A DNA stretch of 64,000 bases. Origin: a virus. The notes under the pieces are model-generated. The model worked only from the letters and a program-made list of their open reading frames with translations. It was not told the DNA's origin and did no database searches. The stretch spans positions 20,111 through 84,110 of IMG/VR virus record IMGVR_UViG_3300028920_000060. The stretch is one strand, 5' to 3'. Below, in pieces: positions 1 through 21,073 of the stretch (position 1 is the stretch's first letter; every line of letters begins with the position of its first letter). Position numbers and translations under genes: made by a program.

Positions 1-766
1 CAAGTCTATACCCCCAATTAGCACTAATTGCATTAGAATAAGGAATAGCACCTGATTCTATAGTACCAGTTAATTGAGTAGGACTCAATAAAATCCTATA
101 TGGTTTAATGTCCATATTAAGTTCAGTATTGGTCAATGTTAAACTAGATGAAGTAGAAGATGAGAATATCGTCTCATGTCCAAATTTAATATAACCAGGA
201 ATAAGCTTTACACCATAACAACTAGAACACGTGATGTCAGCTCTCTGTGTAGTATCTTTTACACAAGAACAGATTTCAACACCTGCAGTAGACTCTGTAA
301 CCTGTTGCCAAAGATAAACATCCTTGCCACGAGACAACAATTTATCACCCAATAAAGTTTTAATTTTACAGGGTATCTGTTCACCTTCTATACGACATTG
401 TAAATCTCTACCCCACCAACCAACAGCTAGATTACAATTAGTATCACGCTTAGGAGATGTTGTGATAGAAGGTGGGACTACATCAACAATATAACGCTGT
501 GTCTTCGTTCCAATAGATGCTACTGCTTGCCAAGTCCACTCGTGATAATATCTACCAGCAACAACAGTATCTGGTATATCCCAAATTACTTTGTATTGAC
601 CGACATTCACAAGTTGTGGAGTAAGTGGTCCCGCTATAAGCGTTCCACCAGTTTCAGCATCATATATGTTTACATCTAGAATATCAAATGGATTAAAGAG
701 AACACCATTTTCGTAAAATCTAACGAATAGTTCTCTTTCTTGACCTATAATGCCAACAACTGCCAT
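1..766 (-). CDS. Virion-associated protein, C-terminus off the window edge
   Basis: The frame is open from an ATG at 766 to the window edge, giving 255 residues without a stop, so this is a 5'-complete, 3'-truncated gene. The first ~40 residues (MAVVGIIGQERELFVRFYEN and on) form an alternating beta-type module with an N-G turn. That module resembles the N-termini of the genes at 769-1239 and 18713-19966. Residues ~175-200 hold two Cys pairs (CSC and CSSC) that could bind zinc. It follows the preceding gene within a few bases as the last member of the fibre/glycan part of the operon. Function is unknown; a tail or fibre accessory protein is an inference from position. Confidence 0.7.
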   Translation of the reverse strand, partial: MAVVGIIGQERELFVRFYENGVLFNPFDILDVNIYDAETGGTLIAGPLTPQLVNVGQYKVIWDIPDTVVAGRYYHEWTWQAVASIGTKTQRYIVDVVPPSITTSPKRDTNCNLAVGWWGRDLQCRIEGEQIPCKIKTLLGDKLLSRGKDVYLWQQVTESTAGVEICSCVKDTTQRADITCSSCYGVKLIPGYIKFGHETIFSSSTSSSLTLTNTELNMDIKPYRILLSPTQLTGTIESGAIPYSNAISANWGYRL

Positions 767-768
767 AA

Positions 769-1239
769 TTAGCGCCTATCTGGCTCACTCTCATAAACAT
801 TAACAGTCCCAGCAGCACCTTCCCAACTACCAGCACCATGTTGTGAGCTCAATTCAGCATCAATCACCTTTTCTACTGCTAAACGTATTTTTATTTCTGC
901 AGGATTAGGTAGTCGTGCGTTTGTTCCTGGTGTTTGTAAAGCAGTAACAAAAACAGTTTCAATTGTAGCTAAATTAGTTAAACTGGTATCCCAACCGCCG
1001 GCCAATTCATATATGCCAGGAGCACCAGCAGAGTTAACTTCGGTGAGTAATCGTCTATTATTAGTTGGTGTAATAGTGATATATGATTTAAAAGTATTAT
1101 CACTCCAATCTAAAAAGAAATTATCGCTCTCCCTATAAATGCGGATATAAATATCAGTCAATCCAGCTAAAGGTAATCCCTTACTGTCTCGTACATCAAC
1201 TGCAATAGGCTCAACATCGCCAAGTACGATCTCAGTCAT
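769..1239 (-). CDS. Hypothetical fibre-region protein
   Basis: A 156-residue soluble protein with no membrane segment. Its N-terminus (MTEIVLGDVEPIAVDVRDSK, then GLPLAGLTDIYIRIYR) is a predicted beta sandwich-like module shared in outline with the neighbour at 1-766 and the protein at 18713-19966. The ATG at 1239 is preceded by GAGGT at good spacing, and the start overlaps the stop of the upstream methyltransferase by 8 nt. Paralogous beta modules of this type are common in phage tail and fibre accessory proteins, but no family can be named here. It is probably structural or assembly-related, by context only. Confidence 0.65.
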   Translation of the reverse strand: MTEIVLGDVEPIAVDVRDSKGLPLAGLTDIYIRIYRESDNFFLDWSDNTFKSYITITPTNNRRLLTEVNSAGAPGIYELAGGWDTSLTNLATIETVFVTALQTPGTNARLPNPAEIKIRLAVEKVIDAELSSQHGAGSWEGAAGTVNVYESEPDRR

Positions 1240-1777
1240 GTTTACCTCTAATTAAGCAAATCACTGAACGACCATTAGGTATAAGAGTTGACTCACCAAA
1301 ACTATCTAATTCTTTGGGTGTCCATACTGACTTATGTGTCTCATGAACATTGCCAAAAGCAGCTCCTTGTGCTGATGGTTTATGTGGTGTTGCTACAATA
1401 ACTGCATTGCTTCTATGTAATAGACTAGATAATAATTCATTACCTTTATCTTTATCAAAATGCTCAATTACATCTATTAATAAAGACAGGTCATACTTTC
1501 TAGCTAATGTAGGTACTATATCTAAAGCATCACCATAAAAAATGTTGTTATAAACCCAATCGTGTAATGGTGTTCTATATTCATCGTGAATTTCTATACC
1601 ATCTATTCTACATTTAAAATCTGAATATACATTTCTACCATCCCATAATTCTAAATATTCACGTACTAATACACCAAATTTACCAAAACCTATTCCAACA
1701 TCAAGTATAGATTTGGGCCTTACTGACATAATCAGACCCATAATCTCGTTTAATTGCATCCAATGACTAGTAGGCAT
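1232..1777 (-). CDS. Class I SAM-dependent methyltransferase
   Basis: A 181-residue Rossmann-type methyltransferase. Motif I is SILDVGIGFGKFGVLVREYL near residues 24-43, an acidic residue (GIEIHD) ends the second strand, and LLIDVIEHF near residue 100 is the usual post-motif strand of small-molecule methyltransferases. It overlaps the sulfotransferase upstream by 11 nt and the next gene by 8 nt, so translation is probably coupled. Small methyltransferases next to glycosyltransferases often O-methylate sugars. Here the substrate could be a glycan on the phage fibres, but that is inference. A protein or nucleic-acid substrate is not excluded. Confidence 0.8.
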   Translation of the reverse strand: MPTSHWMQLNEIMGLIMSVRPKSILDVGIGFGKFGVLVREYLELWDGRNVYSDFKCRIDGIEIHDEYRTPLHDWVYNNIFYGDALDIVPTLARKYDLSLLIDVIEHFDKDKGNELLSSLLHRSNAVIVATPHKPSAQGAAFGNVHETHKSVWTPKELDSFGESTLIPNGRSVICLIRGKHD

Positions 1778-2387
1778 CTATGTCATATCCAAATAGTTCT
1801 TCAGTTGACAGTCCACTAAATCTATTTATAAAAGTAATAGGAGGTATCCTATCCTGTACTGGTTCTTTAATTGAATACCACCCCACTGACTCCTCCACTC
1901 TTTCGAATTCAGATAATTTAGGAGTCAAATTAAATTTATCTGAAATTGTTTCTAAGATCTCATCATGTTTTTCATCAATTAAATCTTCATATCTGATCCA
2001 AAAACAATTCTGGGTAAATCCTTTCACATGTCTTTGCCAATACTCTATACGATCAGACCCAAGATAAAGATCAGGATCATTCTTTAATTCAGGATCCATT
2101 ATACGCCATAAAGAAGTCAAAGTGGGTATTGGATGCCTAACTATATAGATGATATTTTGTGGTTCTTTATACCATGCTGGATTATAAAAATTATGATTAC
2201 TACACAATTTTCCCCATGGAATAGTAGCTCTTTGTTCCCATTCTTGATCACCAAATATGAATTTCATACCAGAACGAATTGTAGCATGAATAGACATATC
2301 TGGTAACTCGAAATTTTTATAAATAGTGGCTGCTAACAAATGCGTACCACTACGCTTATGTGAACAGACTAATACTGGTGGATTCAT
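1767..2387 (-). CDS. PAPS-dependent sulfotransferase
   Basis: The ATG at 2387 (MNPPVLVCSHKRSGTHLLAA) gives 206 residues. The longer open frame begins at a TTG and would overlap the upstream gene, so the ATG is preferred. The N-terminal SHKRSGTH motif is the 5'-phosphosulfate-binding loop, and IIYIVRHPIPTLTSLW near residue 100 is the 3'-phosphate-binding region (R-H-P followed by Ser). This is the standard arrangement of the sulfotransferase family that transfers sulfate from PAPS to carbohydrate or tyrosine hydroxyls. It sits between a glycosyltransferase and a methyltransferase in one transcription unit, which points to sugar sulfation. The real acceptor is unknown. Confidence 0.85.
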   Translation of the reverse strand: MNPPVLVCSHKRSGTHLLAATIYKNFELPDMSIHATIRSGMKFIFGDQEWEQRATIPWGKLCSNHNFYNPAWYKEPQNIIYIVRHPIPTLTSLWRIMDPELKNDPDLYLGSDRIEYWQRHVKGFTQNCFWIRYEDLIDEKHDEILETISDKFNLTPKLSEFERVEESVGWYSIKEPVQDRIPPITFINRFSGLSTEELFGYDIDAY

Positions 2388-2388
2388 A

Positions 2389-4521
2389 TTAAACTCTCTC
2401 TTCTTTTTGTTGTGTTTTAGTATCGGTTTCTTCAAGTAATTTGGTAGACCAAATTTCTACATTATTTTTAATTCGCCTATCACCCGGCCGCTTTAATAAC
2501 GCCTTCATAGCACAATTTATTGAAGCTTGCCAGTTTTCGAGATGTGAATATGCCATAGAGAGTTTATCATAACGTTCCCAATCATAAATACTACGACGCA
2601 CAAATAGCCGCGCATTGCTAGGAACTGGAATAGCACATCCAAGTTCATACCATACAACAGCATTAGTAAAATCACGACACGTATATGCTATATCACCCAT
2701 AAGTATGAATGCTTCTGCTCTATCTGCCTTTTCTTTTATAGCTTGATGTAGACTTTCCCGGGCTTCTGTCCAGCGTTTAAGATACATTTGACAAGTAGCC
2801 ATATCATAACATGCTTGCCAACGTTCTTCATCCCAACCACCAGTAGCAAGATATTGTTTATACCAGTTAATAGCCTCCCAATGTTGACCACCCTCCCTAT
2901 ATGCTACTGCTAAATAAAACATAGACCTTGTATCATTAGCATTTTCACCGACTTTTTTACGAAATACTTCAATATTAGTATTGCGTTGTATTGATCTGGC
3001 TGTACGACGATCGGTAGCTTTAATTGATTTATCATCTACTACAATAATATCACCATTCCAACGACTTTGTGTTTTTATCATGGCTGGATCTGGAATATTA
3101 TGTCTAGCATTTTTCCAACGTACTTTTTGTCGCAGAATTCTAGCACTATTCCATGTATAACCAATATTACCATAACCATCGTCGCCCATACCACAGGTGA
3201 TTTCTACAGCATCATCCTTTTCATGAGCTTGAAGTACAGCACGAATTTCATCAGGTTTTAATACATATTCATCATCATCAAGTACAAATGACCAGTCGCA
3301 GTCATTCATATTATGAGCTATATTACGAGCAAAACTAAAATCCCAGGGATCTGGCGGATCAAAACGCTCAGCTTTACCATTAAGTGAAAGCTCTGCTAAT
3401 AAATCATTCACCCTTTTAAGTAAATCAGGTTCATTACGATCATCTACTGCCAAATAAGCAGCATCTATATATTCATGGCAGCTTTTGAGTGCTCGTTCGA
3501 GACCCTTATAGTGGCTGACCACCATACAAGCTGCGATGGTCGAGTCGGAGTCAGGCTTAAGCCTGGGCGGGGGATCAGACTTCTCCTTGTCGGAATCACC
3601 TGACTCCGACTCGTCAATTTGTTCTGAACCAAGTATTACTGCAGTCAGTTTATCTAATTGACGTTCAAAGTTATAATTTGTAAATATATAATCAGAAGCT
3701 TCTTTAGCAGAAGTTTCCTTATCATCTACCATCTTTTTAAGATCATCGATTGAACGCCAAGTATTACCCCACAATTGTTTAGCACCAAACCAGTCGTGTA
3801 CTAATGGTTTAAGACCACACGCCATCCCCTCAGCAACAGCAAGATGAAAAGATTCACCTATACTAGTACTGAGTATAAATTCATACTGTGGATCTTTCAT
3901 TACGTTACATATATCTTCTCTAAATTCATGGAATTTAATATTAGGTAAATTTAAATGTTCATAATATATTTGAGATCGTGAGCATTGTGGTTTTCCACCC
4001 CTTCCATATATGTGAACTTCACGATCTGGATATGCTAATGCTACTTGTGCTAATAATTGAGCTCCCTTCCAAATATTAACATTACCAACATATAAGAAAT
4101 TCTTACCTGTATGCTGAATAAAATTAAATTTATTATGATCTATACCATGCCAAACCACAACTGTTTCTTTAGGTATAGATTTAAGATCTAATTTTTCAAA
4201 AATCTGTTTATAGTGATCACTTACAAAAATAACGGTATCAACACTATGCCAAGGTATCTTTTTAGCAAAACCATCATGGGCTTCATAAGCATGTAATCGC
4301 ACAGTAATTCTAGGGTTTCCAACAAAGGAAGCACTTTGAAATAAACCTTTCTCAGTAACTTCATCTGCCCAGTCAAAATGTAATATATCAAATTCATTAA
4401 AATGTGGTTTAAAAATAGGTGAATGCTCTACCTCATGACCTTTGAGTTGTAGATATTCCACCAAATTTTTAGAAAAGTTATAGTTAACATTACAAAACTT
4501 GTCTACGATTGCAATTTTCAT
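2389..4521 (-). CDS. Bifunctional glycosyltransferase (GT-B + GT-A) with TPR C-terminus
   Basis: The ATG at 4521 (MKIAIVDKF) has AGGTGG upstream and gives 710 residues; the longer frame starts at GTG 4557 inside the preceding gene. Residues ~1-300 resemble GT4-type glycosyltransferases: FLYVGNVNIWKGAQLLAQ, then STSIGESFHLAVAEGMACG as the donor-binding C-lobe. A Ser/Asp/Pro-rich linker follows at ~300-330. Residues ~335-500 form a GT2-like domain (MVVSHYKGLERAL; DWSFVLDDDEYVL with the metal-binding acidic cluster near 410). Residues ~520-700 are TPR-like helical repeats. GT2-TPR pairs are known in protein O-glycosylation systems. The gene lies in the same operon as the giant Thr-rich fibre, a plausible acceptor. 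Confidence 0.85.
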   Translation of the reverse strand: MKIAIVDKFCNVNYNFSKNLVEYLQLKGHEVEHSPIFKPHFNEFDILHFDWADEVTEKGLFQSASFVGNPRITVRLHAYEAHDGFAKKIPWHSVDTVIFVSDHYKQIFEKLDLKSIPKETVVVWHGIDHNKFNFIQHTGKNFLYVGNVNIWKGAQLLAQVALAYPDREVHIYGRGGKPQCSRSQIYYEHLNLPNIKFHEFREDICNVMKDPQYEFILSTSIGESFHLAVAEGMACGLKPLVHDWFGAKQLWGNTWRSIDDLKKMVDDKETSAKEASDYIFTNYNFERQLDKLTAVILGSEQIDESESGDSDKEKSDPPPRLKPDSDSTIAACMVVSHYKGLERALKSCHEYIDAAYLAVDDRNEPDLLKRVNDLLAELSLNGKAERFDPPDPWDFSFARNIAHNMNDCDWSFVLDDDEYVLKPDEIRAVLQAHEKDDAVEITCGMGDDGYGNIGYTWNSARILRQKVRWKNARHNIPDPAMIKTQSRWNGDIIVVDDKSIKATDRRTARSIQRNTNIEVFRKKVGENANDTRSMFYLAVAYREGGQHWEAINWYKQYLATGGWDEERWQACYDMATCQMYLKRWTEARESLHQAIKEKADRAEAFILMGDIAYTCRDFTNAVVWYELGCAIPVPSNARLFVRRSIYDWERYDKLSMAYSHLENWQASINCAMKALLKRPGDRRIKNNVEIWSTKLLEETDTKTQQKEERV
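3541..3613. repeat. 15-bp perfect inverted repeat inside the glycosyltransferase linker
   Basis: CGAGTCGGAGTCAGG at 3541-3555 is exactly complementary to 3599-3613, with 43 bases between that include the palindrome GGCTTAAGCC. The segment is GC-richer than its surroundings and encodes the Ser/Asp/Pro-rich linker joining the two glycosyltransferase domains. It may be a fusion scar, an mRNA hairpin that slows the ribosome between domains, or a by-product of Ser/Asp codon repetition. Confidence 0.8.
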
Positions 4522-4531
4522 AGGTCCCCAC

Positions 4532-5071
4532 CTATCGTTCAAATTTATATAGCGCACCTACACGAGCAAACTCTAAAACCTCAACCAAATTTAAAGGTTC
4601 CAATATACTTGTATACTCTAAGAATGGTCGATAACATTGATAATAGCCATCTGCAGTTTTACCATTAAAAGGATTTTTTCGCCAAGTATAGACATACAAT
4701 TTGTCTCTTGTCCATTTTTCCAAATTTCTCAAAATATTTTCATATATAGAATCTTTTAATATATGGAATAACAAATCAAGACACAGCACTACTTGACCAT
4801 CTAGATCCTGTTCTGTACTAGCGTCAGCGCAAATAAAATTCCAATCAGGACGTTCTTCTTTATTTTTATCTATTATAATTTTGGATGAATCAATGCCAGT
4901 ATAGTTTAAACAATTACGCCCTTCCCAAAAAGAAAGATCACCACAACCAACATCAAGCACATTTTTATCAGACAAATTGCCTATTTGTAACCATTTCCAA
5001 TCGCGATGCTTACCGATAGAACCTCCACCACTACCTCTACCGCTAAGATATCTTCTGTCCCAATAGCTCAT
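4532..5071 (-). CDS. Class I SAM-dependent methyltransferase
   Basis: 179 residues. The N-terminus SYWDRRYLSGRGSGGGSIGK is the Trp/Tyr/Gly-rich lead-in seen in many phage and bacterial small methyltransferases. Motif I is NVLDVGCGDLSFW near residue 37, followed by YTGIDSS as the acidic strand-2 end and VVLCLDLLFHI as motif post-II. Its start overlaps the stop of the upstream DUF1353-like gene in an ATGA arrangement. It is the second methyltransferase of the cluster and differs clearly in sequence from the one at 1232-1777, so the two probably act on different positions or substrates. A glycan target is inferred from its neighbours. Confidence 0.8.
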   Translation of the reverse strand: MSYWDRRYLSGRGSGGGSIGKHRDWKWLQIGNLSDKNVLDVGCGDLSFWEGRNCLNYTGIDSSKIIIDKNKEERPDWNFICADASTEQDLDGQVVLCLDLLFHILKDSIYENILRNLEKWTRDKLYVYTWRKNPFNGKTADGYYQCYRPFLEYTSILEPLNLVEVLEFARVGALYKFER

Positions 5072-5472
5072 AATAGATTCTCACTAACCCACAATGTTAC
5101 ACCGCCAAACAATCGCACTGCAACATAGTAATAGAAGGCTCGAAATCGAAACATTTTATCTTCTAATAATAATTTGCGAAAAAGTTCATCTATTTCTTTT
5201 CTGTGTTTATGATCTAATCCGTAATGCATTAATTGATATAGACCATCATGAATTAACGATGCACGCATTGTATCGGGAGTATCAATAGTTGGACCACTTG
5301 GACCATCCCACGCATAATCTTTAGAAATTCTAACAATTCCATCCAAATCAATTGATACATATTTGTTTTGCACAGGATTAACTGGATAAATATTGGTTTG
5401 AAGTTCATATGGTAATACAGTTACATACTTCCATTGAACTTTCAATATCTTATATGCGAATATATTATTCAT
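5068..5472 (-). CDS. DUF1353-like phage protein
   Basis: 134 residues matching the look of the DUF1353 family of phage proteins. The centre reads KDYAWDGPSGPTIDTPDTMR, followed by SLIHDGLYQLM and a helical C-terminus ending in a hydrophobic stretch (FRAFYYYVAVRLFGGVTLW). The conserved WDG-P-SGP and HD-LY motifs are the family hallmark. Members occur near phage tail or lysis genes and have no firmly established function. The start ATG overlaps the previous stop (ATGA), as does the next gene, so this gene sits mid-operon. Confidence 0.75.
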   Translation of the reverse strand: MNNIFAYKILKVQWKYVTVLPYELQTNIYPVNPVQNKYVSIDLDGIVRISKDYAWDGPSGPTIDTPDTMRASLIHDGLYQLMHYGLDHKHRKEIDELFRKLLLEDKMFRFRAFYYYVAVRLFGGVTLWVSENLL

Positions 5473-5699
5473 ACTTCATGTCTCATCCGAAATACTACAT
5501 ATACTTCACGAGTGTCTCCTGCGTCAATGGCATGATATTTTAATCGAAATTTAAATCCAGATGGAAAAGAAGCTGTGCTTTCAGATACTATAGGATCAAT
5601 TTTTCCACTGGGTGGAATATAAATTGTTTCTGCGAACTGTCCAACAACTGCTCCATTATATGGAGCACCATCAGGAGCTATAACTAATAATTCTACGTA

Positions 5700-8755
<3,056 letters not shown>

Positions 8756-8756
8756 A

Positions 8757-18709
<9,953 letters not shown>

Positions 18710-18712
18710 GTT

Positions 18713-19966
18713 TTACGCTCTAAAATATATATTTCTAAACAAGGCCCCACTAGGAGCGGCGGTAAGTAATGCGGCAAGTCTATAATTAGGACCGGTCTCT
18801 ATATGTAGACTACCGCTGCTAACAAAGTTAAGCTTGAGCTGTGGTATCATCTTATCTAATCTCTGTGATAGCCAATTAAGATAGGATACCAACTGTGGTT
18901 GATGTTGAATAACAAATGCATTTCCCTGATCATTCCAACTTGGAATATCAGTATCAATAGCAAATACTTGCTGACTCATAACGCCAGCCATTAAAGCAGC
19001 TTCAATAAGCGTAAATTCAAAACATGAATATGGATAGTTATCAAAACTAAAACAACCAGAAGGCTGGTATGCATTAATAACTTGCAAACCACCTTCAAGA
19101 AATGTGACCAGTTGTCCCTTACTATATCCTAAATAACAACTTTCATCCGGATTGCCAGAAGGTGTAACTAATTTTACAGCTTTATCAATTTGTAATCTTA
19201 ATTTAGAAATTAAGGAACATACCTTATGTGATATAATTCTAACATTTACGCAAATAGTTTCCTCTTCTGTACCATCAGTACCACCAGTTAAAAGCGTCTC
19301 TGCGTACGCAGCAACAACACTAGTACCAGCGCTTGTTGGACCCAAAGCAACAGAAATAATCTCAGCTGCATCCTCACTTGCAGTAGCACTAAACTCTGTA
19401 ATAATATCATTAGCGATTGTAGTTATAACAGAACTACTATTTGTTGCTAAATTTACTTGTATCTTGGCTTCATCTCTTACAATAGAAAGTGTTTGATCAG
19501 GTGCTCCTGGATCAATATACTCAATAGATATAAAATTACCAGGAGAACCCGCAGTTACAGCAGTCCATACCAATACTGAATTTAAACCAGTTCCAGGATC
19601 TACTGTTTCAGATGCTTTTACAGAAGCCACTGTCTTAGCACGCCAATTAAAGAGCAAGTCACGCCTCATTGTAGTCTTGTTCTTTTTATTGGCGTCAGAA
19701 GTAAATGCGTTATCTAAACCTAAAGGAAACTCATATCTGCCAATAGATGGATTTAATATTCTAGGTGGATTTGGAGTCCTATCATCTAAAGGTAAATAAA
19801 CATCTTCTAAAATTTCTGAACCACATACATCAGTAATATGTAATGACAATTCTTCTGGATCGGCTAATACACCATTAGCATTTTTAAAAGATATACCTAT
19901 ATTTTGTGTTGTTCCCATCAACACTACTTCAGCATCTTGAGAACCAACATCAGGAATCAAAGTCAT
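18713..19966 (-). CDS. Structural protein with fibre-type N-terminal module
   Basis: 417 residues. The N-terminal ~55 residues (TTQNIGISFKNANGVLADPE, then ELSLHI) match in outline the N-terminal beta modules of the proteins at 1-766 and 769-1239. Residues ~110-230 form a second beta domain (LVWTAVTAGSPGNFISIEYI), reminiscent of repeats found in large bacterial adhesins and phage fibre proteins. The C-terminal third is more helical (LNWLSQRLDKMIPQLKLNFV). The ATG overlaps the upstream stop (TAATG). It is likely a fibre-attachment or baseplate-periphery protein; the exact role is unknown. Confidence 0.6.
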   Translation of the reverse strand: MTLIPDVGSQDAEVVLMGTTQNIGISFKNANGVLADPEELSLHITDVCGSEILEDVYLPLDDRTPNPPRILNPSIGRYEFPLGLDNAFTSDANKKNKTTMRRDLLFNWRAKTVASVKASETVDPGTGLNSVLVWTAVTAGSPGNFISIEYIDPGAPDQTLSIVRDEAKIQVNLATNSSSVITTIANDIITEFSATASEDAAEIISVALGPTSAGTSVVAAYAETLLTGGTDGTEEETICVNVRIISHKVCSLISKLRLQIDKAVKLVTPSGNPDESCYLGYSKGQLVTFLEGGLQVINAYQPSGCFSFDNYPYSCFEFTLIEAALMAGVMSQQVFAIDTDIPSWNDQGNAFVIQHQPQLVSYLNWLSQRLDKMIPQLKLNFVSSGSLHIETGPNYRLAALLTAAPSGALFRNIYFRA

Positions 19967-20229
19967 TACGTCTGTTCCTCTATTGGAGTGATCATTCCAG
20001 TTTCAGCATCAATTTGAACATTATTAATATCTAATCCCTTTTCATTCAGTTTGACATTATACTCGTGTTTCCACATCCCTATTTGGAATTTTAGTAATTC
20101 TGAATTTGCTTGAGCCTCGGATATCATTGCTTTGTGTTTATCAATTCTTTCTTGTTCCAAACTCAATTTCAGCATAAGATTTTGCAATCTAAGCTGGTCC
20201 AACTCTTCCATTTTTTGTTTTAAGGCCAT
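19966..20229 (-). CDS. Small coiled-coil protein
   Basis: 87 residues. Residues ~1-60 are an amphipathic coiled coil with Leu/Met heptads (EELDQLRLQNLMLKLSLEQE), and the C-terminal ~25 residues are acidic and unstructured. AGGAGGG and AGGAAA both precede the ATG at 20229. Its stop overlaps the next ATG. No enzymatic motif. It could be an assembly chaperone or a trimerisation partner for the fibre proteins downstream; this is inferred from position alone. Confidence 0.65.
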   Translation of the reverse strand: MALKQKMEELDQLRLQNLMLKLSLEQERIDKHKAMISEAQANSELLKFQIGMWKHEYNVKLNEKGLDINNVQIDAETGMITPIEEQT

Positions 20230-20311
20230 GGTTTTCCTGCCCTCCTAACACTAGTGTGTCAGGGTGTGTTAAAATAATCAACCTAGACATTAATTTAGCT
20301 ATTCTATTCAT
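20189..20311 (-). CDS. Possible 40-aa overlapping peptide
   Basis: An ATG at 20311 overlaps the stop of the upstream membrane-protein gene (ATGA) and opens 40 codons (MNRIAKLMSRLIILTHPDTL and on), ending inside the coiled-coil gene in another frame. The ATGA junction matches how most genes here are coupled. However, the peptide overlaps a real gene by ~40 nt, has a weak ribosome-binding site and shows no known motif. It may fill what is otherwise a 78-nt gap. Confidence 0.3.
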   Translation of the reverse strand: MNRIAKLMSRLIILTHPDTLVLGGQENHGLKTKNGRVGPA

Positions 20312-20778
20312 TCTTGCGCTTTATCTAAAATCCAAGCCGACAGAGCTATAGTTCCTGCGGCAGTTATAATACCATAAATATACGTTGCAGTTCTATCCTC
20401 ATACCAAGAATACTGAACAGGTTTTAATTTTGGAAAGGCTTGCAATACGTCATTCAAACCCTGCTGATAATATGTAGCGGTTTCTTTATATGAATTAGTA
20501 GATATTTTGTATGCATTTACTGCATTTTTAAGAGCAGTAATCTGCATATCTTGAGAATCTATAAGATCAAGTGCTGAAGGTAATTTGTCTTCCAGTAGGC
20601 CAAGCACTATTTCAGCTTGGTCTTCAGAAAACCAAACACCATCCTTACCTTGAAATTTAACTTGGGTAGGTTTTAGGCTCTTTAGAGCTCTATTGATTTC
20701 GGTTCGATCAAGTTTCTCAGCATTTGCGGTTGTACTAAACGCCAAGATTCCCAAGACGGTCAGCAATCTCATCAGCAT
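20308..20778 (-). CDS. Exported protein with C-terminal membrane anchor (spanin-like?)
   Basis: 156 residues. The N-terminus is a classic signal peptide (MRLLTVLGILAFSTTANA, cleavage after ANA). A periplasmic ~115-residue domain with helical character follows (LIDSQDMQITALKNAVNAYK), and then a C-terminal hydrophobic segment (YIYGIITAAGTIALSAWIL). Signal sequence plus C-terminal anchor is the topology of unimolecular spanins, but the lipobox cysteine that tethers u-spanins to the outer membrane is missing. It overlaps the coiled-coil membrane gene upstream by ~44 nt, an arrangement reminiscent of Rz/Rz1. Function in lysis is a hypothesis; an envelope-spanning ejection factor is an alternative. 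Confidence 0.65.
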   Translation of the reverse strand: MLMRLLTVLGILAFSTTANAEKLDRTEINRALKSLKPTQVKFQGKDGVWFSEDQAEIVLGLLEDKLPSALDLIDSQDMQITALKNAVNAYKISTNSYKETATYYQQGLNDVLQAFPKLKPVQYSWYEDRTATYIYGIITAAGTIALSAWILDKAQE

Positions 20779-21073
20779 TTAATCCTCTCTTCTCTAGGCC
20801 CTTTTGCAGAGCCTCTTTTTGCTTAGAGATTGCCTCCTCCGTTGCCTTAGCTTCCTTCTCTATTTCTACTGCACTAATTTCATTAGCCTCTGCCTTGGCC
20901 TTGGTAGCCGCCGCCTTTTCTTTAATATTAGCTACTTTGGTTTTTATTTGTAGTTCCAATAATAAAATTTCTAATTTCCTTCGTAGATTACCATTAATTC
21001 CGACGAGTAACAGTAAGGCTATGATCCCTACTGCTACTACGCCGAAAATAATCCATCTACCGTACTTTTTCAC
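20735..21073 (-). CDS. N-terminally anchored coiled-coil protein (i-spanin-like)
   Basis: The GTG at 21073 overlaps the upstream stop (GTGA) and gives 112 residues; the longer open frame needs a TTG at 21094. One transmembrane helix (RWIIFGVVAVGIIALLLLVG) is followed by a long Ala/Lys/Glu coiled coil (IKEKAAATKAKAEANEISAV). This is the architecture of Rz-type inner-membrane spanins and also of other phage envelope proteins. It sits between a holin-like gene and an exported, membrane-anchored gene, which supports a lysis cassette. No endolysin is visible nearby, so the lysis assignment stays tentative. Confidence 0.65.
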   Translation of the reverse strand: MKKYGRWIIFGVVAVGIIALLLLVGINGNLRRKLEILLLELQIKTKVANIKEKAAATKAKAEANEISAVEIEKEAKATEEAISKQKEALQKGLEKRGLNADEIADRLGNLGV

